A stretch of DNA of 64,000 nt, from NCBI RefSeq assembly GCF_003002055.1, contig NZ_PVZF01000002.1, positions 124,001 to 188,000 on the forward strand, read 5' to 3'. The notes under the pieces were generated by a model. It had not been told where the DNA came from and did no database searches. It saw only the letters and a list, made by a program, of their open reading frames with translations. The stretch comes from Kineococcus rhizosphaerae. GTDB lineage: Bacteria > Actinomycetota > Actinomycetes > Actinomycetales > Kineococcaceae. Both the position numbers and the translations under genes were made by a program. Below, piece by piece: positions 15,640-29,005 of this stretch. Numbering within the stretch: the first letter of the stretch is position 1; every line of letters starts with the position of its first letter.

Positions 15640-17530
15640 CGGGCGTGCCGGGGTCGGTTCCGCCGGTGCCGGCGACCCGCAGCAGTTCCTGAGCCACCCG
15701 GTCGTTCAGCCGGAAGAACCCCGCGTCGAGGTTCGGCCGGGCGAACGCCGCCGCCCACCCGCCACCGGCCACCCACGGGCCCAGGCCGAAGCGCCGCGGG
15801 TGCACCGAACCGTCGGTGTGCACGAGCCGCTGAGCGGGGTCGACGACGAGCCGGCCGTTCCCGAGCTCGCTCACGTGGCCGCGGTGGGTCAGGTTGCGCA
15901 GCAACGGGTCCGCGCTGGCCGTGATCCGCGCTTCGGGCAGGCGGGCGTCGACCAGGGTGGTGGCGCTCACGACGGCGGGGGAGTTCGCCGACCGCGCCGT
16001 CCAGCAGCCGCCGACCTCGTCGGGGGCGATGCGCACGTCCCCGCCGAGGAACCGCACGACCCCCGCGTCGGCCAGGGCGAGGAGCTCGAGCAGCCGCCGC
16101 GGCGGGGGGCCGGAGGCGAGGTAGCTGAACAGCCCGTGCCACCAGCCGTCGACCTCGACGACGGACTCGGGGTCGAGGCGCCCGGAGTGGGCGAGGCCGG
16201 CGACCGTCACGTAGCAGGACAGCAGCGCGTGGAACACCGCGGCGTCCATGCTGTACGCCGGGTCCGCGCGGCGCGCCACGTCCGCAGCGACGTGGTCGTG
16301 GACCCGGCGGTGCACCTCCTGCGCCGACGACCCCCACCACCCGTCCAGCGGCCGGTCGAGGCGGTGCAGGTCGAACCGGTCCCGCGGGTCGGGCACCGCG
16401 CGGGACACGAGGTCGTCGAGGGCGGCCGACCCCCAGGGCAGCCCGGCGAACTCCCGGTCGAACCCGGGGGCGTCGCCGGTCGTGCGGCCGGGGTGGGACC
16501 GGAACAGCTCGTGGTAGTGGGCGCCGGCGAGCTCCTTGGCGACGAGCGGCCACAGGTCCCGGCGCAGGTTCAGCGTCCCGTGCGCTCCGAGGGCCTGCGG
16601 GGTGAAGAACCGCGGCAGCGGCGGACGCTCGTCGAGGACGTAGGTGATCTTCGAGCGGTACGGGACGCCGCGGCGGGACCCGACGTGCAGCACGGGCTCA
16701 CGCCCGCTGGGGTGGTAGACGAGCCCGTCCGGCCCGTCCGTGAAGCGGCCGCCGCGCCCCTGGGTGAGGAGCACCACCAGGTCCACGAACGCCAGACCCA
16801 TCCCCGCCACGAGGACATCGGCGCCGGGGCGCAGCGTGTCCTCGTCCTCGGTGAGCCCGAGGTCGCTGGTGTACCCGGGCTCGACGTAGCGCAGGCCGTG
16901 CCGGTCGGCGAACGCGCGCGCCGCCCGCTCCCGGGGACCGGGCACGACGTCGGGGTGACCCTGGGCCAGGACCACGGCGTCGACGACGAGCTCGGTCCCG
17001 TCCTCCAGGCGCACGGCCTGCCGCGCCGGGCCGGTCACCTGACCGGGCACCTGGTCGACCACGTCCACCACGCGGGTGCGGTGGGTGTGCAGCCGCACGG
17101 TCGGCGGCAGGTCCGTCACGACGCGCTCCCACGCCCAGCCGAGGTACCGGCTGCCCAGCGCCCGGGACACGAACGTCCCCTCCCGCACCCCGAGGACCTC
17201 GCGGCGCAGGGCCTCCTGCCCGGTCGCGGCGAACCCGGCGACGAGGTCGGCCCGGTGCTCGTCGAGCCACGCGTACAGCGTCGGGCCCGTCCGGACCGGC
17301 CCGTCGAGCCGGGAGGAGGCGTCGGGCAGGACGGTGACGTCCGCCGCGCGGGAGTTCATCCACAGCAGCGGGTGCTGGTCGGCGCGCCAGATGCGGCCCG
17401 CGCCGGCGGGGTGGGGGTCGACCACGTGGACGTCGACGTCCGCACCGGTCGCCGAGGCGTGCGCGCCGAGGCGGTCCAGCACCCCGAGGGTGCGGGGACC
17501 GGCGCCGACGAAGAGCAGGGACAGGCTCAC
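15575..17530 (-). CDS. FAD/NAD(P)-binding protein (PF13454-type)
   Basis: 651 aa; GTG at 17530 with AGGAG upstream. N-terminal FAD motif LLFVGAGPRTLGVLDRL, then HPLLWMNSRAADVTVLPD, a second dinucleotide site DVLVAGMGLAFVDLVVLL, and SYLASGPPPRRLLEL late in the protein. These match the large two-domain FAD-NAD(P)-binding proteins often annotated only by domain in actinobacteria. Immediately upstream is a 25-aa leader peptide with terminal Cys codons, so expression should respond to cysteine supply. I infer a role in sulfur-compound oxidation or reduction; no reaction is established. Confidence 0.8.
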   Translation of the reverse strand: MSLSLLFVGAGPRTLGVLDRLGAHASATGADVDVHVVDPHPAGAGRIWRADQHPLLWMNSRAADVTVLPDASSRLDGPVRTGPTLYAWLDEHRADLVAGFAATGQEALRREVLGVREGTFVSRALGSRYLGWAWERVVTDLPPTVRLHTHRTRVVDVVDQVPGQVTGPARQAVRLEDGTELVVDAVVLAQGHPDVVPGPRERAARAFADRHGLRYVEPGYTSDLGLTEDEDTLRPGADVLVAGMGLAFVDLVVLLTQGRGGRFTDGPDGLVYHPSGREPVLHVGSRRGVPYRSKITYVLDERPPLPRFFTPQALGAHGTLNLRRDLWPLVAKELAGAHYHELFRSHPGRTTGDAPGFDREFAGLPWGSAALDDLVSRAVPDPRDRFDLHRLDRPLDGWWGSSAQEVHRRVHDHVAADVARRADPAYSMDAAVFHALLSCYVTVAGLAHSGRLDPESVVEVDGWWHGLFSYLASGPPPRRLLELLALADAGVVRFLGGDVRIAPDEVGGCWTARSANSPAVVSATTLVDARLPEARITASADPLLRNLTHRGHVSELGNGRLVVDPAQRLVHTDGSVHPRRFGLGPWVAGGGWAAAFARPNLDAGFFRLNDRVAQELLRVAGTGGTDPGTPVSVVAPRAASTAPSRRTEPAR

Positions 17531-17566
17531 GTGCGCTCCTGGAGTGAGGTTCCGGCGGGGGACTCC

Positions 17567-17644
17567 TCAGCGACAGGTGGCGGCCTGGGTGCGGCACAGG
17601 TCGACGTGGCGACGACGGACCAGCCGTCCGTTCGTCGCGCTCAC
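17567..17644 (-). CDS. 25-aa cysteine-type leader peptide upstream of the FAD/NAD(P)-binding gene
   Basis: GTG at 17644 with GGAG six bases upstream, stop at 17567-17569. The peptide carries LVRRRHVDLCRTQ and ends ATCR just before the stop. This is the actinobacterial 'putative leader peptide' signature (basic run, HVDL, then Cys-Arg near the C-terminus) found ahead of sulfur-uptake genes. Cys residues at positions 17 and 24 would stall ribosomes when charged tRNA-Cys is scarce. The stop lies 36 bases before the downstream GTG, suggesting attenuation through coupling or masking of that start. Known for related actinobacterial leaders; inferred here. Confidence 0.85.
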   Translation of the reverse strand: MSATNGRLVRRRHVDLCRTQAATCR

Positions 17645-17719
17645 GACCCGCTCCGCCGGCACGGGTCAAGGGTAGGCCCGGCGTCCCCGTCCCGCCGCTC
17701 ACCCCGGTGACGGGTGGGG

Positions 17720-18922
17720 TCAGCGGCGGTGGCCCAGGACGAAGGTCCGGATCGCGGTGACCGCGGCCCCGCGGGCCCACTCGGTGAAGCCGGTCGGCTG
17801 CACGACGAGGTCGAGGTCGGTGGCGTAGGAGCTGCGGTGCTCGGCGATGCCGCGGTGCAGGGCGTCCTCGCCGACCAGGGCGAGCCGGATGCCCTCACCC
17901 GACAGGATCACCATCTCGGGCATCGTCAGGTTGCCGACCGCCGCGACGAGCACGCCCAGGCCGTAGGCCGAGTCGTCGACGACCCGGCGGGCCAGGGGGT
18001 CCCCGGCGGCCGCGAGGTCCAGGACCTCCTCGTAGCCGACCGCGCGCCGCAGCGCCACCGAGGCCCGGGACTGCACGGCGGCCACGGTGAGCAGGGCGTC
18101 GGCGCAGCCGAGGTGGCCGGCGGGGCACAGCGGCCCCCCGGGCAGCAGCGGGTAGTGCCCCAGCAGGCCCACGCCGGCGTCGGGCCGGTCGAGCACCTCG
18201 TCGCGGACCACGAGCCCGTACCCGAGCCCCTCGCCGATGGTCAGCACGGCGAAGTGCCCGCAGCGGCGGGCCGAGCCGAACCACTGCTCCGCGCGCGTGA
18301 AGGACAGCAGGTCGTTGTCGACGACGACGGGCAGGTCGAGCTCGGCCTCCAGGACGGGGCCGAGCGGCACGTCCTGCCAGCCGAGGAAGCTGGCGTTCAG
18401 GACGTGCCCGTGCTCACCCACCAGCCCGCCCAGGGCGACCCCGACGGCGCGCAGCGAGCCGGCGTGCTCGGGGTGGCCGGCGACGACGGAGCGGACGAGG
18501 TCCACGACGGTGGCCACCACCGCGTCGGGCGTCCGGTCGGGCAGCTCGGCCTCGGCGGTGTCCAGCACGGTGGCGCGCAACGACGTCAGCACGACGTGCA
18601 CGGTGGTGGCGGTGAGCTTGACCCCGACGAACAGGTGCGAGGTCTCGTCGACGTCCATGGGCCGGGTCGGCCGGCCCGTGACGGGGTCGCTGGCCTCGCC
18701 GATCTCCTGCAGCAGACCGGAGTCGAGCAACGGCTTGGACAGCCGGGTCAGGGTGCCGGGCGACAGGTCCAGCCGCCGGGCCAGTTCGCTGCGGGCCAGT
18801 GGCCCGTCGAGCAGCACCTCCAGCGCGATGCTGTGCGCGGTGCCGGTCAGGGGGGTCCACGCCACGGCGCTGGTGTCGGTGATCGTGACACCCGCCGGAC
18901 GAGGAGTTGCGAGAGCGTCCAC
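17720..18922 (-). CDS. ROK-family transcriptional repressor, copy 1
   Basis: 400 aa; GTG at 18922 with AAGGAGG six bases upstream. N-terminal winged HTH (ALEVLLDGPLARSELARRLD, LTRLSKPLLDSGLL, residues about 27-75), then a ROK/kinase-fold domain with DNDLLSFTRAEQWFG and the zinc-type motif CPAGHLGCADAL. Divergent from the GH36 alpha-galactosidase gene across a 177-bp control region, so it most likely represses the galactoside genes and releases DNA on binding a sugar. A close paralogue lies at 27593-28756, with a nearly identical recognition helix, so both may bind the same operator. Confidence 0.92.
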   Translation of the reverse strand: MDALATPRPAGVTITDTSAVAWTPLTGTAHSIALEVLLDGPLARSELARRLDLSPGTLTRLSKPLLDSGLLQEIGEASDPVTGRPTRPMDVDETSHLFVGVKLTATTVHVVLTSLRATVLDTAEAELPDRTPDAVVATVVDLVRSVVAGHPEHAGSLRAVGVALGGLVGEHGHVLNASFLGWQDVPLGPVLEAELDLPVVVDNDLLSFTRAEQWFGSARRCGHFAVLTIGEGLGYGLVVRDEVLDRPDAGVGLLGHYPLLPGGPLCPAGHLGCADALLTVAAVQSRASVALRRAVGYEEVLDLAAAGDPLARRVVDDSAYGLGVLVAAVGNLTMPEMVILSGEGIRLALVGEDALHRGIAEHRSSYATDLDLVVQPTGFTEWARGAAVTAIRTFVLGHRR

Positions 18923-18979
18923 GATCCGCCTCCTTCGTGACCGGATGGTACCCCTGGGAGAGACCTTTGGGAGTGTTGC

Positions 18980-19068
18980 AGTGGAACTCACTTGAGGACA
19001 TCCGCGCCGAAAAGACCGTGACGTCGCCGTGATTGACGAACTGGGAGTTTCAGCGTAGAACTTCCACG
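18980..19068 (+). promoter_or_regulatory. ROK1/GH36 divergent control region: promoter plus operator-like repeats
   Basis: A promoter for the GH36 gene reads TTGACG (19033-19038), 17-bp spacer, TAGAAC (19056-19061). Two operator-like inverted repeats flank it: AGTG-GAACT-CACT (18980-18992), and CGTAGAA-C-TTCCACG (19054-19068, one mismatch), which covers the -10. Both contain the half-site GTGGAA(C/G)T on one strand or the other. The same -35/-10 hexamers and half-site recur before the second ABC cluster (28798-28898). Binding at the -10 repeat would block transcription. The rest of the 177-bp gap shows nothing further. Confidence 0.6.
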
Positions 19069-19099
19069 TCCCGTACACCGACGTGCCGACGGAGCCACC

Positions 19100-21304
19100 G
19101 TGAGCCAGCACGACCCCGCACCCCAGCCCGAGACGCCTGTCGTCGCGGGCCGGACCGTGCACCTGCGCGCCGCGGGCGTGAGCCTCGTCCTCGACGTCCA
19201 CCCGGACTCGACGCCGACGCTCGTGCACTGGGGCGCCGACCTCGGCGACCTGTCGCAGCCGGCCCTGGCCGACCTCGTCACCGCGGGCCGGACGGCCCGC
19301 AGCAACAACGACCTCGACGTGCCGCAACCCCCGCGGCTGCTGCCCGAGCAGTCCTGGGGCTGGAGCGGGCGCCCCGGGCTCGTCGGGCACCGGGCCGGTG
19401 CGGCCTGGTCGACGCGGTTCGTCCCCACCCACCTCGAGGTCACCGGCGGAGTCACCGGCGGGGTCACCGACGGCGACGCGGGGGGCCGGGTCGCGCTGCG
19501 GGCCACCGACCGCGACGCGCACCTCGACCTCGAGATCGAGCTGGAACTCCTGCCCTCGGGCCTGCTGCGCCACCGCGCCACCGTCACGAACACCGGCCCC
19601 GACGCGTACGAGGTCGCCGAGCTGGCCCTGGCCCTGCCCGTGCCGCCCGTGGCCACCGAACTGCTCGACCTCGCCGGCCGGTGGGCCAAGGAGCGCATCC
19701 CGCAGCGTCGGGCCCTGACGTTCGGCTCCCACGTCCGGGAGAACCGCCGCGGGCGCACCGGTCCCGACGCCCCCCTGGTCGTGGCCGTGGGGACCGAGGG
19801 TTTCGGGTTCCGGCGCGGCGAGGTGTGGGCGCAGCACACCGCGTTCAGCGGCAACCACCGCTCGGTCGTCGAACGCCTGTCCTCGGGAGCCACGACGGTC
19901 GCGGGCGGCGAACTCCTGCTGCCCGGCGAGGTCCGGCTCGCGACGGGGGAGCAGTACCGCACCCCGTGGGTGTTCGGCGCCTGGTCGGACGCCGGCCTCG
20001 ACGGCGTCGCCGCCCGGTTCCACGACCACCTGCGGGCCCGCCCGCACCACCCGCACGGTCCGCGGCCCGTCGTGGTGAACACGTGGGAGGCCGTCTACTT
20101 CGACCTCGACCTCGAGCGCCTGCTGGAACTGGCCAGGGCCGCCGCCGACGTCGGCGCCGAGCGCTACGTCCTGGACGACGGGTGGTTCCGCCACCGCCGG
20201 TCGGACGACGCCGGGCTCGGCGACTGGTACGTCGACGAGGGGATCTGGCCGCAGGGTCTGCACCCGCTCGTCGACGGCGTCCGCGAACTCGGCCTGCAGT
20301 TCGGGTTGTGGGTCGAACCGGAGATGGTGAACCCCGACTCCGACCTGGCCCGCGCGCACCCGGACTGGATCCTGCGCAGCGGGGACCGGCTGCCCCCGGC
20401 CTCGCGCCAGCAGCAGGTCCTCGACCTCGGGAACCCCGACGCCTACGCGTACGTGCTCGGACGGCTCGACGCCCTGCTGTCCGAGTACGAGATCTCCTAC
20501 CTGAAGTGGGACCACAACCGCGACCTCGTCGAGGCCGGTTCCGGGCCGGTGCGCGCTCCCGGGGTCCACGCCCAGACCCTGGCGACCTACCGCCTGCTCG
20601 ACGAGCTGCGGGCGAGGCACCCCGGGGTCGAGATCGAGTCCTGCTCCTCCGGTGGCCTGCGCGTCGACCTCGAGATCCTCGAGCACACCGACCGGGTCTG
20701 GGCCAGCGACTGCATCGACCCGCTGGAACGCCAGGACATCCAGCGGTGGACGCTGCAGCTGCTGCCGCCCGAACTCATCGGGTCGCACGTGGGTGCCTCG
20801 CCCTCGCACACGACGCACCGCGCGAACGACCTGTCGTTCCGGGCCGGGACGGCGTTGTTCGCCTCGTTCGGCATCGAGACCGACCTCACCCGCCTCAGCG
20901 GCGCCGAACGCGACGAACTGCGCCGCTGGGTGGCGTTGTACAAGGACGTCAGGTCGTTGGTGCACACCGGGACGACGGTGCGCAGCGACGACCACGACGA
21001 GTCGTTCCGCGTGCACGGTTCCGTCGCCCCGGACGCCTCCGACGCGCTCTTCGCGGTCGTCCAGACGGGGACCCCCGACGGTTCGGTCCCCGGCCGGGTC
21101 CGGCTCCCGGGCCTGCTGGCCGACGCCGAGTACCACGTGAGCGCCCAGGAACCCGGGGACGCCCCCCGGGTCCGGGGCGAGGCCGACCTGCCCTGGCTCG
21201 CTTCCGGAGTGCGTCTCACCGGGCGTGCGCTCGGTGCGGTCGGGCTCGCCGCGCCGGCCCTGCAACCCCAGCAGATCCTCCTCGTGCGCGCCCGGCGCAC
21301 CTGA
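19100..21304 (+). CDS. alpha-galactosidase, GH36 family
   Basis: 734 aa; GTG start. Layout: N-terminal beta-supersandwich to about residue 330, then a TIM barrel from VVNTWEAVYFD through RYVLDDGWF, and a C-terminal beta domain. Nucleophile Asp471 in YLKWDHNR, substrate Cys/Ser/Gly strand ESCSSGGLRVD, and acid/base Asp537 in WASDCID. Retaining hydrolysis of alpha-1,6-galactosides such as melibiose and raffinose. No signal peptide, so cytoplasmic. First gene after the ROK control region and probably cotranscribed with, or coregulated with, the ABC importer downstream. Confidence 0.95.
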   Translation: MSQHDPAPQPETPVVAGRTVHLRAAGVSLVLDVHPDSTPTLVHWGADLGDLSQPALADLVTAGRTARSNNDLDVPQPPRLLPEQSWGWSGRPGLVGHRAGAAWSTRFVPTHLEVTGGVTGGVTDGDAGGRVALRATDRDAHLDLEIELELLPSGLLRHRATVTNTGPDAYEVAELALALPVPPVATELLDLAGRWAKERIPQRRALTFGSHVRENRRGRTGPDAPLVVAVGTEGFGFRRGEVWAQHTAFSGNHRSVVERLSSGATTVAGGELLLPGEVRLATGEQYRTPWVFGAWSDAGLDGVAARFHDHLRARPHHPHGPRPVVVNTWEAVYFDLDLERLLELARAAADVGAERYVLDDGWFRHRRSDDAGLGDWYVDEGIWPQGLHPLVDGVRELGLQFGLWVEPEMVNPDSDLARAHPDWILRSGDRLPPASRQQQVLDLGNPDAYAYVLGRLDALLSEYEISYLKWDHNRDLVEAGSGPVRAPGVHAQTLATYRLLDELRARHPGVEIESCSSGGLRVDLEILEHTDRVWASDCIDPLERQDIQRWTLQLLPPELIGSHVGASPSHTTHRANDLSFRAGTALFASFGIETDLTRLSGAERDELRRWVALYKDVRSLVHTGTTVRSDDHDESFRVHGSVAPDASDALFAVVQTGTPDGSVPGRVRLPGLLADAEYHVSAQEPGDAPRVRGEADLPWLASGVRLTGRALGAVGLAAPALQPQQILLVRARRT

Positions 21305-21339
21305 GGCAAACCCCTTCGACCGCAGTCCCGCAGAACCGC

Positions 21340-21405
21340 TTGACAACCCATCCACCCACACCCACGCTGACGGTGAGGGACCGTGTGATCTCCGCGCAGG
21401 AGATC
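21340..21405 (+). promoter_or_regulatory. internal promoter with operator-like palindrome before the ABC importer
   Basis: TTGACA (21340-21345), 17-bp spacer, CACGCT (21363-21368) forms a candidate promoter in the 160-bp gap between GH36 and the binding-protein gene. A perfect 7-5-7 inverted repeat, GATCTCC-GCGCA-GGAGATC (21387-21405), lies just past the expected start point. It has the same geometry as the repeat at 28798-28816 (GAYYTCC-GCGNN-GGARRTC), so it may be a ROK operator that blocks elongation. Confidence 0.5.
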
Positions 21406-21464
21406 GAGGATCCCGCACCGCGTGCCCGTCCCGCCGACCGCGGGACGCCGACGAAGGAGTCGCG

Positions 21465-22805
21465 ATGAATCGCCCCGCCACCGAGTCCGAGTACCTCGCG
21501 AGCCTCGTGCCCGCCTCCGCCGGCCGCCAGGGTTTCAGCCGCCGCAACGTGTTGCGCGGTTCCCTCCTGGCCGCCGGGATCCCCGCCCTGCTCGCCGCCT
21601 GCGGCGGCGGTGGCGGCAACAGCGGTTCCGGGGGCGGCGGGGGCCAGGTCACCCTGGGGTCCAACTTCTCCGACGAGGTCCCCCTGAAGACGATGAAGGC
21701 CATGGTCGAGGACGCCCAGAAGAAGCAGGGCATCTCGATCAAGCTGAACACCGTCGACCACACGACGTTCCAGAACAACATCAACAACTACCTGCAGGGC
21801 AGCCCGGACGACGTGTTCTCCTGGTTCGCCGGGTACCGCATGCAGTTCTTCGCCGCGCAGGGCCTGGCGTCGGACATCTCCGACATCTGGGGCTCGATCG
21901 GCGCCAACTACACCGACGCCTTCAAGAAGGCCTCCACCGGTGAGGACGGCAAGCAGTACTTCGTCCCCACCACCTACGGCCCGTGGGCCGTCTTCTACCG
22001 CAAGTCGCTGTGGCAGGAGAAGGGCTACCAGGCCCCCAAGACCCTCGACGAGATGAAGACCCTCGCGACGCAGATGCAGAAGGACGGTCTCGTCCCGCTC
22101 GCCTTCGCCGACAAGGAGGGCTGGCCGGCCATGGGCACCTTCGACCAACTCAACATGCGCATCAACGGCTACCAGTTCCACGTCGACCTGATGGCCGGCA
22201 AGGAGGCCTGGACCGACCAGAAGGTCAAGACGGTCTTCGACACCTGGAAGGGTCTGCTGCCCTTCCACCAGACCGACTCCCTGGGGCGCACCTGGCAGGA
22301 GGCGGCCACCGGTGTCGTCAACAAGACGTCCGGCATGATGGTCATCGGCTCCTTCATCGGCCAGCAGTTCGAGGAGGCCGACCAGGAGGACATCGACTTC
22401 TTCAACTTCCCCGAGGTCGACTCCGCGGTCGGCGCCGACGCGGTCGAGGCCCCCATCGACGGCTTCATGATGTCCAAGCGCCCCCGCAACGAGGACGGCG
22501 CGAAGAAGCTGCTGGAGTACTTCGGCTCCCCGGACGACGGTGTCGTCCAGACGACCAACGACCCGTCGGGCATCGCCGCCAACACGAAGTCCGACCAGTC
22601 GCACTACACCGAGCTGCAGAAGAAGTGCGCCGAGTTCGTGGCCAGCGCCAAGTCCATCTCGCAGTTCATGGACCGCGACACCCGCCCCGACTTCGCCTCG
22701 ACGGTCATGATCCCCTCGCTGCAGTCGTTCATCCAGAACCCGAACGACATCGACGGGCTCTGCACGCAGATCGAGAACCAGAAGAAGAGCATCTTCACCT
22801 CCTGA
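21465..22805 (+). CDS. CUT1-type sugar ABC transporter substrate-binding lipoprotein
   Basis: 446 aa; ATG after GAAGGAGT. A twin-arginine signal (SRRNVLRGSLLAAG) runs into lipobox LLAAC, with the lipid-carrying Cys near residue 45 and a long Gly/Ser linker after it, so it is probably a Tat-exported lipoprotein on the outer face of the membrane. The remainder is a family-1 extracellular binding protein (YGPWAVFYRKSLWQEKGYQAPKTLDEM). Followed by two permeases and a beta-galactosidase, so the ligand is probably an alpha- or beta-galactoside. ATPase not encoded nearby. Confidence 0.9.
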   Translation: MNRPATESEYLASLVPASAGRQGFSRRNVLRGSLLAAGIPALLAACGGGGGNSGSGGGGGQVTLGSNFSDEVPLKTMKAMVEDAQKKQGISIKLNTVDHTTFQNNINNYLQGSPDDVFSWFAGYRMQFFAAQGLASDISDIWGSIGANYTDAFKKASTGEDGKQYFVPTTYGPWAVFYRKSLWQEKGYQAPKTLDEMKTLATQMQKDGLVPLAFADKEGWPAMGTFDQLNMRINGYQFHVDLMAGKEAWTDQKVKTVFDTWKGLLPFHQTDSLGRTWQEAATGVVNKTSGMMVIGSFIGQQFEEADQEDIDFFNFPEVDSAVGADAVEAPIDGFMMSKRPRNEDGAKKLLEYFGSPDDGVVQTTNDPSGIAANTKSDQSHYTELQKKCAEFVASAKSISQFMDRDTRPDFASTVMIPSLQSFIQNPNDIDGLCTQIENQKKSIFTS

Positions 22806-22815
22806 AGGAGCGCCC

Positions 22816-27568
<4,753 letters not shown>

Positions 27569-27592
27569 TCCCGACGGCGGTCCGGACGTCCG

Positions 27593-28756
27593 TCAGCGGC
27601 GCGTGCCGAGGACGAACGTCTGGATCGCCGTCACCGCCGCACCGCGCGACCACTCCGCGAACCCCGTGAGCTGGACGTCGACGGGGATCTGCTCGGCCAC
27701 CCGGTTGCGGCCGGCGGCGATCGCCGCCTCCATCGCCTCCCGGCCGACCTCGGCCAGGCGCGCGTTCTCGCCCGAGACGACGATGCGCTCCGGCATCGTG
27801 AAGTTCCCGACCGCGGCGACGAAGGTCCCCAGAGCCCGTGCGGCGTCGTCGACGACCCGGCGCGCCAGCGGGTCCCCGGCGCTCGCCAGGTCCAGGACCT
27901 CCTCGACGGTGACGGGCCGGCGCAGGGCCAGTCCCGCGCGCGCGGTCAGCGCGCCCGTGGTGAGCACCGCCTCCGCGCAGCCCACGTGACCCTCCGGGCA
28001 CAGGCCGCCGTACGGGTCGAGCGGGTGGTGCCCCAGCAGCCCGACCCCGGCGTCGGGGCGGTCCACGAGCTGGTCGTGCACGACGAGCCCGTACCCGATC
28101 CCCACCCCCACGACGACCACGGCGAAGTGCCGGCACCGGCGCGCCGTGCCGAACCACTGCTCGGCCCGCGTCAGGGACAGGACGTCGTTGTCGACGACGA
28201 CGGGCAGCCCCAGCTCGGCCTCCAGGGCCGGACCGAACGCGACGTCCTCCCAGCCGAGGTAGCGGGCGCTGTCGACGACGCCGTCGGCGCCGACGCGGCC
28301 CCCCAGACCCACCCCGACCGCGCGGACCTCGCCGGGACCGGCGCCGGCGAGCTCGCGCACGAGCCGGGCCACCGTCGTGGTGACGTGGGCGGGGGAGCGG
28401 TCGCTCAGCGGCGCCTCCCGCGAGGTGATCACCTCCGCCCGCAGGGTGGTCAGGACGGCGTAGGCCGTGTCCGAGGTCAGCTTCACCCCGACGAACCGGT
28501 GGGTGGTGTCGTCCACGTCCAGGGGCCGGGTCAGCCGGCCGGAGACCGGGTCGCCGACGCCGCGGCTCTCGACGAGGAGCCCGGAGTCCAGCAGCGGTTT
28601 CGACAGCCGCGTGAGGCTGCCCGCGGACAGGTCCAGGCGCCGGGCCAGCTCGCTGCGCGTCAGCGGCCCGTCGAGCAGGACCTCCAGGGCGATCTGGTGG
28701 GCCGCCCCGGTCAGGGGGGTCCACAGCGACTGCCGCGCGGGCGAGTCCAGGCTCAC
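27593..28756 (-). CDS. ROK-family transcriptional repressor, copy 2
   Basis: 387 aa; GTG at 28756 behind GAGGAGG. Clearly a paralogue of the ROK protein at 17720-18922: HTH residues LTRSELARRLDLSAGSLTRL differ at only a few positions, and DNDVLSLTRAEQWFG and the zinc-type motif CPEGHVGCAEAV are kept. Divergent from the second CUT1 importer over 249 bp. It likely represses that importer. Near-identity of the DNA-contacting helix suggests cross-recognition between the two galactoside clusters. Confidence 0.92.
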   Translation of the reverse strand: MSLDSPARQSLWTPLTGAAHQIALEVLLDGPLTRSELARRLDLSAGSLTRLSKPLLDSGLLVESRGVGDPVSGRLTRPLDVDDTTHRFVGVKLTSDTAYAVLTTLRAEVITSREAPLSDRSPAHVTTTVARLVRELAGAGPGEVRAVGVGLGGRVGADGVVDSARYLGWEDVAFGPALEAELGLPVVVDNDVLSLTRAEQWFGTARRCRHFAVVVVGVGIGYGLVVHDQLVDRPDAGVGLLGHHPLDPYGGLCPEGHVGCAEAVLTTGALTARAGLALRRPVTVEEVLDLASAGDPLARRVVDDAARALGTFVAAVGNFTMPERIVVSGENARLAEVGREAMEAAIAAGRNRVAEQIPVDVQLTGFAEWSRGAAVTAIQTFVLGTRR

Positions 28757-28797
28757 ACGACCTCCTCGTCGACAGCTGACCCACCGCCACGGTAGCT

Positions 28798-28898
28798 GAC
28801 TTCCGCGGTGGAAGTCGAGCGCCAGAGCCGTACGAGACACCCACGTGTAGATTCCTTTCCGGCACCCGTTGACGCTGGCCCGTGTTTTGTCGTAGAAC
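28798..28898 (+). promoter_or_regulatory. ROK2/ABC divergent control region: operator palindrome and promoter
   Basis: A perfect 7-5-7 inverted repeat GACTTCC-GCGGT-GGAAGTC lies at 28798-28816, 42 bp from the ROK2 start. A promoter for the importer reads TTGACG (28869-28874), 18-bp spacer, TAGAAC (28893-28898). Both hexamers are identical to those before the GH36 gene, and CGTAGAACT around the -10 is shared by the two regions. This supports one regulon. The remaining bases up to 29005 form a leader with GGGAGG before the permease ATG. Confidence 0.65.
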
Positions 28899-29005
28899 TC
28901 AGGGCACACCCGAGCCCGGCCCACGACGACGTGACCACGGAGATCCAGTGCACCCTGACCGCTGCTCGTCCCCCTCCGCCGCCTCCGCGCGGGAGGACTG
29001 ACGCC

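Noticed and set aside
18923-21787. Long minus-strand open frame continuing from the ROK1 gene through the whole alpha-galactosidase gene
   Set aside because: It is antisense to a GH36 gene with intact catalytic motifs, has repetitive Gly/Val/Asp-type composition typical of GC-rich shadow frames, and the ROK start has its own ribosome-binding site.
28808-29005. N-terminal extension of the MalF-type permease
   Set aside because: It would be translated across the promoter and operator region, lacks a ribosome-binding site, and the ATG at 29006 has GGGAGG upstream.
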